Shown here: positions 56,776 to 64,000 of the stretch, piece after piece
How the letters are laid out: each line of letters opens with the position of its first letter
Position numbering within the stretch: position 1 is the stretch's first letter
Notes under the pieces: model-generated
What the model saw: only the letters and a program-made list of their open reading frames with translations
Database searches by the model: none
Told to the model about the DNA's origin: nothing
Program-made: the position numbers and the translations under genes
Source: Henricia sp. BOLD:AAB3569
Taxonomy: Eukaryota; Echinodermata; Asteroidea; Spinulosida; Echinasteridae
Assembly: GCA_037783545.1 (NCBI GenBank)
Contig: JBBELK010000055.1
Location: 62,001 to 126,000, forward strand
Direction: 5' to 3'
DNA: 64,000 bases

Positions 56776-57813
56776 ATATGTCTTCCCGGCCGACTTCGCA
56801 CTTTTGCCTCGCATATTCACGAAAGAGTCATTCAGTTTCACGCGTTTACCCAGTGATGGTCTGAACACACATTTCGTTTTCCTAAAACGAGTATTCACTT
56901 TCGTTATTGTTCGGTCAAATGTATTTGTTGGGCAAGCAAATATTCCAAAGGATCATTTGTTTTCGTTTTAGGTCGTTCAATTTGCGAGTTTCCTGCATAG
57001 ACTTTTAACAGAGAGCAATTCGAATTCGTTTATAGGCATCCAATTCCAAACTACGAGGCCTCAAATTCATTTAATTAAGAATAGGGCAATAAATAAAAAC
57101 ATTGCTCCCTTCAATAAGTAGGCGTGTGCAAGAATGAGCACGTGCTGCTCTTTCTCAGTTACTGGTTTTCAAATTGACCAAGTCCTATTGTTTAACATGT
57201 GCTTCAAACGACGTTATAGCTAAACTTTCAAACATTGTGATTTTTCAATGACACGTGCTGAAAATCATGTTTCCATGAGTTGTCCCTTTCCTCATGTTTT
57301 CCTTTTCCCCTCTTTAACTGCCACAGCTTACACTCTCCTGATTACAAAAGAAATCTAAAAAGGCATACCAAATGAGCGTATGTTATCACTTACCAGATAT
57401 GCCATATAATCGCTTATAAAAAAATAAGAATAAGATCCACACCAAAATTTAAAAAAATCTTATTTTGTGTGTGCAGTATATTTTATATATTTCTAAATAA
57501 TGAAGTGCTGAATACTGCATTTGCTTGCCTGAAAACGAATATGAATGCCCGAGTACACGGCTGATGGGTTCCTATGCGAAATCCAATCAGCATTGACGGA
57601 ATTTGCTGGCGCTCTTACGAATTAGTGTGCTTCTTTTTCCAAATTAAACGACCGTTGATGCAAATTTAATGCTTTGGATGTTCCATGAAATAAGAATGCA
57701 ACCTATTTGAAATTCAAACTCGCTTGTGGCGGTGCACTCAATTTTGTACAAAACTGAATACTTGCAATATCAAAAGGAATGTAAAATGTCGGGAATCGGC
57801 CGGGAAAACCTAT
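56776..57813. mobile_element. Word-type element with TCTTCCCGGCCGA ends
   Basis: ATATGTCTTCCCGGCCGACTT at the left corresponds to the inverse of TCGGCCGGGAAAACCTAT at the right. The ends resemble those of the element at 54026. The interior is AT-rich with scattered GAATTCG, CAAATTTAAT and TTGAAATTC words. Confidence 0.5.
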
Positions 57814-58559
57814 ATTTAACTGCAGTGCGATGTTTTGAAACGGCTCTTAAACACTTTCTATCTCATAAAAAAATTTAATTTAAAATTATATCAAATTAGT
57901 CACTGGCTCTGTGGCGTATTAAAGATTATTAAGTTACTGGATTAAAAATTGGCATCACATGACTCTCGAAATTACTATTAAAACAGAAAAAAAACAATGG
58001 AAAAAAGTACCCCAGGTGCAAAATATGGACTAAAAAGACCTCTCTACTGCAACTGCCTACTCAAGTACAAAAAAATGCTTGCAGTTATTGGTCTTATTAA
58101 GTACAACATGACGAAATACAGTCCTTAATATCGATACGATAATTAACAAAAGCTGACCATTATGATCCCCAGAAAATACGCAAAGGACGGTTTACGGTAC
58201 CATTTAAAATATGATGCTATCGCGGTGAAAAGCATGCAGTACATTAACGAGTCTTACAAAAACTAAAGGTTTTTAAATTGTTTTCCAAAACAAGGTGGAC
58301 ACTTGTATGTACATATTATACATTTAATACAAAATAAATACGTTAAAAAAGTTTCAGCAGGAGTATTTAATAATTTATCATTTTCTTGCACAGTAATATA
58401 CATGTACCTTCTAATTGACTTTGAAATTCATCGTGAACATCACAATAAACTCATTTTTCAAGCGTGTCTTTTAAACAAGTACATTTATAAAAAGGTATAA
58501 AGAGTGGATTGGAATCACTGACCTATATACGGTGGACAGGCAACAGCAGTTGGCTATGA
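57814..58559. other. Non-coding stretch with no feature recognised
   Basis: Strongly AT-rich; nothing identified. Confidence 0.4.
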
Positions 58560-58690
58560 GTAAATTGAAGCAACGCACCACCCATCTTGCTACAGAAAAG
58601 ACCATGCTTTGCATAGACTGGTCGCCGGTCCATACGATTATTTGAATTCCTCTTAACGCATAGTCTCGTGAAAGTCCAGACACGGCATTG
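58560..58690. repeat. Dispersed repeat D, third copy
   Basis: CCATCTTGCTACAGAAAAGA, CCATGCTTTGCATAGACTGG and CGCCGGTCCATACGATT align with the copies near 45118 and 52838, but are more diverged. Confidence 0.55.
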
Positions 58691-59003
58691 TATTTACAAT
58701 TTCGGACGGTTGCTACACTCAGGGAGTCGCTTAGCAGTACATTGCATATAGGTCAGTTATTACAAAAGTGCCAGATGGGTCTATTTTGTAACGCATGCGT
58801 TCCAATATAGCCTGACAGCATTCCATTCGACATTATACATTGTATAAAACAATTCGGAGACACGATTGAAAAGGACTTTAGCGTCAATAAGATTTATAGT
58901 CGTAGGGAGATAGTTGACGTCTATTTTATTTTTGTCATCGTCATCATCTGCATGTTATTGTTGTCGAGTCGTCGTATTGTCCGGTTGTAAAAAAAAACCT
59001 TGG

Positions 59004-59276
59004 TGGGCGGTTAGGTTGACGTAGTGGTTCTTTCCTCGTTTTCACCTCTATAATATAGATTCGATTTCCGGGCGTGTATGTGGATTGGGTTTGCAGTCCC
59101 TACTTGACCGCATGGGTTCTCCCCAGGAGATTTCTCTGGGGGATTTTCTACTACTTGTAAAACTCTATCTTCTTCGTCATCTCAAGTTGATAATATTGAA
59201 TAGTTAAACACCGTATATTCGATGGCATAAAGGGTCTTATATGACATAAAATTAAAATTTAAGCCCGACACAACAA
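59004..59276 (+). mobile_element. SINE family A, copy with eroded B-box
   Basis: GGCGGTTAGGTTGACGTAGTG, then GTGGATTGGGTTTGCAGTCC, TACTTGACCGCATGGG and CATCTCAAGTTGATAATATT, ending ACACAACAAAAAA. The B-box has decayed to GATTCGATTTCCGGG. No clear target duplication. Confidence 0.85.
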
Positions 59277-60234
59277 AAAAGCGATTTTCCCAAATACCTT
59301 TGTATTTAGGTCACTGGAAGTGTGAAATGTATTGTACATTGTGCCTGTTACAGAATGCTAACGTGTATCGTCTCTGCATTTTGTTCTTGTAATTTATGTT
59401 GGCAACAACATAATGATACGCATGTTTTCCCAATTCCTTTGCAGTGTTCAAGGAGTCTAAATCCTATATTTTAGTCTTTGGTGCTTTTCTACATAATAGT
59501 TGAAACTCAAAGGCGTTCTATTTTTTTTCTAAATGTATTTTTAAAAAAACTGGCGACAAGATTTCTGGTGCTGTAGACGAGTGTAAATAATTGCAATAGT
59601 TCGTGTTTGTGCAGAAAGTAAATTTTGTGCAGAAAGGACAACGTGGTGACGAGTCAACACAGAATCAATTTGAGGACACGAGGACATTTGTTTAAACACA
59701 GACTGCCTCGGAGCTAGCGTGTTTTACAATTAATGTATGTAAATAGGGCAGTTAACAGTCATGTACGTGCGTCAGAACTTGGTAAACTAAGTGGCCCTGC
59801 TAATTAGCTATTGCGTGTCCACAGTGTACATTACCAAAAGAAAAAAATACCACCACTGTCGCTGCTACAAAAAGGCTTGACTCGTTTCGGCCTCTGTATC
59901 CTGACTGTCGTACTGCGTCGTTTGGTTGTTGAATCTCATTGTGTAGTTTCCTATGTAAAATAGGGGAAAGCAAAAAGTTGTGATATGATAATTAACATAC
60001 TGGGCGTAATAATTGTTTACGCTGCAAACATGCACATTAAAGGTAGAGTACATCATTTGCAGTGACCCCGTTCTTTTTTCATGAGTTGACAAAAAAACTT
60101 ATTAAAAGAGTTAATAACAATGGTACCAAACACCACATGAATTTATTTCTATCCAAAATGGTGTTTTGTGTGAGAAATTAACAACTGAAGGTGATTTTCC
60201 AATAAAGTCCTTTGCAAAAGACTTGTTTACTATT
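59277..60234. other. Non-coding stretch with no feature recognised
   Basis: Nothing identified. Confidence 0.4.
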
Positions 60235-60335
60235 CAACTCAACACAAAAGCCATGAATGGATTTTTCAAGTTTTCCGAGGTATTACTGCCTCTATGTGGC
60301 TGAAATTTCTACACGGCAGTTTATCAACATGGGAT
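60235..60335. repeat. Dispersed repeat F, copy 3
   Basis: CATGAATGGATTTTTCAAG, GTATTACTGCCTCTATGTGG and GAAATTTCTACACGGCAGTT match 14180-14285 in order. Confidence 0.65.
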
Positions 60336-63137
60336 TTTAATCACGAGTGGAAATAACGCCCTTTGTAACAGTTTACCAATCAAGTATTCTACCTTTAAAA
60401 AAGAAAACAACCATCAGCACTTTACATTTTATAATGTAAAGTGCTGGGGTTTACAATTGAAAGGGACAATTTTTTCTTAACTTTTTCTTTAGAGACGCGA
60501 AATTGATCTGTAGAAATGAACCGGTTATGGCCATTTACTTTTTATCGCACCTTGCGAAAAAATTCTGTTCTGATGGGTATGAATAATTTTTGCTTCTTCA
60601 CTGTTAGTCCTTGGTGAAGATATATCATGGAATAACAATATCATTTTTAATTTGTGTAGCATCTTGATTCGGGAATCATATCTCATGTCAAACATAGCGT
60701 AGTAGGCTGATAAGCAATGTTATCGGGATTTCAAAGAGATCACGTGGTATTCCATGGCCATTTCCGTGCCAAATTAACACCTGGCGGCAGTACATTAACT
60801 TTATGTAGCCGGAATCCAGTCTACGTTCATGACAACAAATATTATCAATTGGCCGCTTGGTGGCAGCAAACACGTACTTCGTGTTTCGCCGAATACTTAA
60901 AAACGAGTGGCTGCCGCTACAGGCTTTGGTTTTGTGCTTTCGTTTCTTCGTCCAAACCCACTTAATTCGGTTTGTCTATGGCCTTTGAGTTAAACTTCAC
61001 ATCAGAATCTTGCTTTCGAGCAACACGAAAAGTACTTTTCGAGAAGCAAATGATCAAATTCCACCATGCCGAATTTGACAGCCGGGAATGCATGCGTTTA
61101 AATAATGCACCGTCCTAATTGTTCATCCCCCCTCGCCCCCCCCCCCCCCCCCCCCTCGCCCCCCCTACCCCCCTCCCCCGGGATACCCCACCTAAGAGGT
61201 GGGGATTGCGTGACAAAATCCTCACAGAAAATAGGTCAAATGCCCCACCCCGAATTAGCCTTTTTAAATGGCGGACATAATAGGACACAACATTGGTTTG
61301 GGTAGAAATTCGAAGTACATGTCAAAGTAAAATGCACACCTAGTATCTACGTGACTGACCAGACTAATGTGTTGTTGCTATGTGGTGCACGCGGCAGGTG
61401 TGGAGTATAGGATCAATACAGTGTTCCCTGTAAAATAGCATGACATAACGCAACCAGACTGTTCATTGGTAGCCAATAACTTGCACTACGTAGCAATAAT
61501 AGTATAGCATGTGACTTTCTAAACTGCATCTCCATTTGAAAGTGAAGAATTCGGAGCACCAGACATGATGCAAATGTTGCACGCAAAAGGCTAATTTATC
61601 ACTATTTGTAATTCCATTTTTGCAACCGGACAATTGAATATTTTGAACGAATATAACGCCCCCTCCCCCCTCCCCCCACTCCCCTCCCCCAATTCTTTTA
61701 CAAAACATACAACAAAATAAAAGCGACCTTTCTATGTTTTTCGTACTTAGCTTTCCGTGGTATTAAGTTATCTGTTGTGATTAGATTATTTTCTATTTTT
61801 TTCTACACTTCAAAGTGCGTGTTCCTTGAGGTCAAATTAAGACCTTTCACATTTACACTTATTGCAAACAGTTATACGAATTTAATCTGTAAAGTGATAT
61901 CTGATGACTGTCTTTAATGCCCCAGGTGTCATTTGTGTACTATTGTTGATTGCCCTTTGACTATACGCGTTAATTTAACTGATTAGATATTTGAAGAAAG
62001 CCAATTAGGTGAAGTTGCAATCGATGATGAAATTGTCCAATACCCAAACATGTAATACTCCTGGGATGGATGACTGCTCGTTAACAGTTCACTGTTGAGA
62101 CGCGTCAGGTCGCGATGCCATCTAATCTTTGTCGGTTTCATATGTTAGGTTCGAGCCTTTAATCTCTACTTTAATGTCTACTAATTTCTACTAACTGCGA
62201 AAACTGAAGTCATCGCAGCGACATATTGCAGTTTTTCTTGTGTAATTGCTTATAAACTATGAGTGCAACTATAATGTAAACATTTAACATTCAAAAACTT
62301 GCAGAATTTCGTCACAACTTAAAATACATTCTGCTTGTTTTCACAACTGCAATACAGATGACGGCAAAAGCAAACCGCTTCAATAAACGTATATGCTTGA
62401 CACGGAATTCTTTCGGGAGTAATTCTGTTGTATAATCATATCCCAATATTTCTAGTAGAGAGGAATTAATTATGAATTAAATTACTTCATACAGCATACA
62501 GATCAATGCAAATCACATACGAAATCCATCAGTTAATCACGTATGAAACCCAATTACTGAACTATTTGGTAAAATGACATGACAGGGCATTAGAGGATCT
62601 GGACAACACAGAGATGAGGAAGTAAAGAGGAGGGGTGAAAGAAGATTAAACAAACCAAGTTTTTTTCATCGAGATACATGTTAAACTTAACGCGTAAAAC
62701 TCTGAAATTCTTGAATAATGTTGTGGGTGTATGGAAAACTGCCAATCAAGCTGATATACATGTATACCTTTGCCATTACTGTATAGCACGGTCAACTGCT
62801 GTTGTCAACTTATGCTCAATTTCAGATAACTTTCCTGTCAATGAAGAGGCATGGCAGAGTGGACCTGCAGTGGCCGTGATTCTTTCATTACGACGTGAAC
62901 ATTCAATACGACTATTTTTTTTCTTCTACTCTCCGGGAATCAACTGTTGTTACATAGTGTGATCATCAATAAGACTCACACGTGTTACACGTACGATAGT
63001 AACCACGCTTGCACAGAAATGGAAAAAACAAACAAAAGTCGAAAAGGCATGGTTGAATTTTGTGCGTTAGCATCGTTTCTCTTGTTTTATGCAGCTTGGC
63101 ACTGTTGTTTGTTCATTTTGGTAACTGTATGCGTCAA
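60336..63137. other. About 2.8 kb: short hairpin and C-rich tracts, no gene recognised
   Basis: A hairpin (CAGCACTTTACATT with its inverse) lies at about 60416-60447. C-rich tracts lie at 61126-61180 and about 61660-61690. A fragment near 61253 repeats a sequence at 41250. The 94-codon open frame at 62678-62962 (plus) does not resemble any family. Confidence 0.45.
61126..61180 (-). repeat. Poly-C tract (poly-G on the minus strand)
   Basis: Runs of C up to about 20 long, broken by TCG, TA and T. Confidence 0.9.
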
Positions 63138-63143
63138 TTTTAT
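63138..63143 (-). terminator. Candidate polyadenylation signal of the upstream mGluR gene
   Basis: TTTATT on the plus strand is AATAAA on the minus strand, about 345 bases after the mGluR stop codon. It is the first such hexamer I found downstream of that stop. Use is not shown. Confidence 0.35.
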
Positions 63144-63486
63144 TAAAGCGTATTTTTTTGAACCGTGTGTCTTGAATTTTAAATCCAATGTTTTATGTTG
63201 ACATCAATGTTATCATTTTAGCTGTCAAACTATTATTTGAAGCGTGTTATGTAATTAGTACGACATAATATTGTTGCGTAAAAGTGTTTAAGCGATTGTG
63301 AAAATCCGCAGTATGTGTAGGCCTACCCCAACGTTGGTTTATGTAAACAAGTTACGCATGGCACAAAAGTACCAGAGTAAAAGACAAAAGACGTCGTCTA
63401 TTATGTGAATGTCACGAGTCACGAGTGAGGTGAGACGAGGCGATAGTCTTGTGGATTAAAATATCTTCCCTAAATGTTTTTTTCCC

Positions 63487-63765
63487 CTAAAACTGCGCCT
63501 CAAAATCGCTAACTACTTTTAACATCGCCGATTGAGCAATGTGCAACTGCAATGTCGTCCTACCTCTCACGATAGTTTTGCCGTGGTTGTTCATAATGTC
63601 TCTAGGGGGCGCATCGTAGTGGGACCGTCGGGTAGACGTTGTGTTCAGTCGCCGCACGTTCTTCTCAGGTTGAAAGACGATAATGTAAACCTTGGGCGTA
63701 AAGAGACACCCCAGAGCTACTGTTGCACTCAGGCTGACTGTGATACAAAGGGTCGTCATTTGTAT
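63487..63765 (-). CDS. Metabotropic glutamate receptor, last coding exon (TM7 and C-terminal tail)
   Basis: The minus strand encodes 92 residues starting [20 protein letters not shown], the seventh transmembrane helix of a class C GPCR. It continues [17 protein letters not shown], the near-invariant PKVYII-F-PE-NV motif that closes TM7 in mGluRs. About 45 further residues form a short cytoplasmic tail rich in Arg, Thr and His, ending VSDFEAQF and TAG at 63489-63487. The exon starts right after a strong acceptor (pyrimidine run and TTTGTAG, 63766-63772). The junction before IQ appears to be phase 0. The remaining exons must lie right of the window. The exon cannot be spliced to the one at 5905-6384, because on this strand it lies upstream of that start codon. 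The tail is shorter than in most vertebrate group II/III receptors. Family is certain; subgroup is not. Confidence 0.92.
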   Translation of the reverse strand: MQMTTLCITVSLSATVALGCLFTPKVYIIVFQPEKNVRRLNTTSTRRSHYDAPPRDIMNNHGKTIVRGRTTLQLHIAQSAMLKVVSDFEAQF

Positions 63766-64000
63766 CTACAAAAAAAGGTACAGAAAAGATTAGTTTGGTC
63801 AAAACATGATCGGCTTGTATAGGTCTTGCGTCATACTATAATGAGACGCAATCCCGATGTGTCAATTTATTTGAAACTCAGCCGATGAACACGTAAAATG
63901 GCCCTGTAAGCCCTTACATTGACATACTGTTTACAGTATGTGTATCTGCATGCGTTAAAATTTGAATACCTTTATCTTAGGATTTTGGGAAGATTTTGAC
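63766..64000 (-). other. Intron preceding the last mGluR exon
   Basis: Sequence upstream of the exon on the minus strand, beginning with the acceptor and its pyrimidine tract. No further receptor exon is visible before the window ends. Confidence 0.7.

Noticed and set aside
60565..60605. Tc1-like terminus (GGGTATGAATAATTTTTG)
   Set aside because: The match to the Tc1 ends is short and no inner repeat or second end was found.
5905..63765. Joining the two mGluR exons into one gene
   Set aside because: Both are on the minus strand, where the terminal exon lies upstream of the initial exon. A collinear transcript would end before it starts.

Overview
This is animal genomic DNA, most likely from a marine invertebrate; my best guess is an invertebrate deuterostome such as an echinoderm. 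The guess rests on spliced metabotropic glutamate receptor exons, the mix of transposons (RTE-type LINE, Tc1-like, DIRS-like, tRNA-headed SINEs, many foldback MITEs) and the frequent word TACATGTA. No species-specific marker was identified. The sequence is AT-rich, coding DNA is under 2 percent, and nothing resembles a prokaryotic operon, CRISPR array or defence locus.

Genes. Two well supported coding exons lie at opposite ends, both on the minus strand. The exon at 5905-6384 is the first coding exon of a metabotropic glutamate receptor (mGluR); its gene continues leftwards out of the window. The exon at 63487-63765 is the last coding exon of an mGluR (TM7 plus C-tail); its gene begins to the right of the window. 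They cannot belong to one collinear transcript, so the window appears to be the roughly 57 kb spacer between two head-to-tail mGluR genes. Weaker exon candidates are a BRCT-like exon (9750-9959, minus) and an unidentified two-exon 3' end (11979-12078 and 12410-12493, plus).

Repeats dominate the rest. At 1-1971 a Tc1-like transposon is split by a 5'-truncated RTE LINE; a second Tc1 copy at about 35877-37360 shows the uninterrupted junction. At 15265-16895 there is a large inverted structure. At 23237-24133 a piece of DIRS-type reverse transcriptase sits between 268 bp direct repeats. At 24906-29169 there is a 4.3 kb foldback element: its arms contain 352 bp tandem units with RFX-type dyads, and its core is a 60 bp tandem array that reverses orientation. 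SINE copies lie at 11.5, 21.2, 35.3, 48.1, 50.1 and 59.0 kb, three of them with visible target-site duplications.

A recurrent theme is a set of non-autonomous elements whose interiors are packed with one short quasi-palindromic word per element: ACGGG near 13.7 kb, TTTACAC near 16 kb, CCACCAGTGG near 27 kb, AGACTTGA near 33-35 kb, TTGGTTAA near 37.5 kb, TGACTAG near 38 kb, CCAACATGTTGG near 42 kb, GCATTCGAA near 46 kb and GAATTCG near 54 kb. This shared architecture is the least expected pattern in the window. The stretches at 17-20, 38-40.5, 44-45 and 60-63 kb show no repeat or gene that I can recognise.
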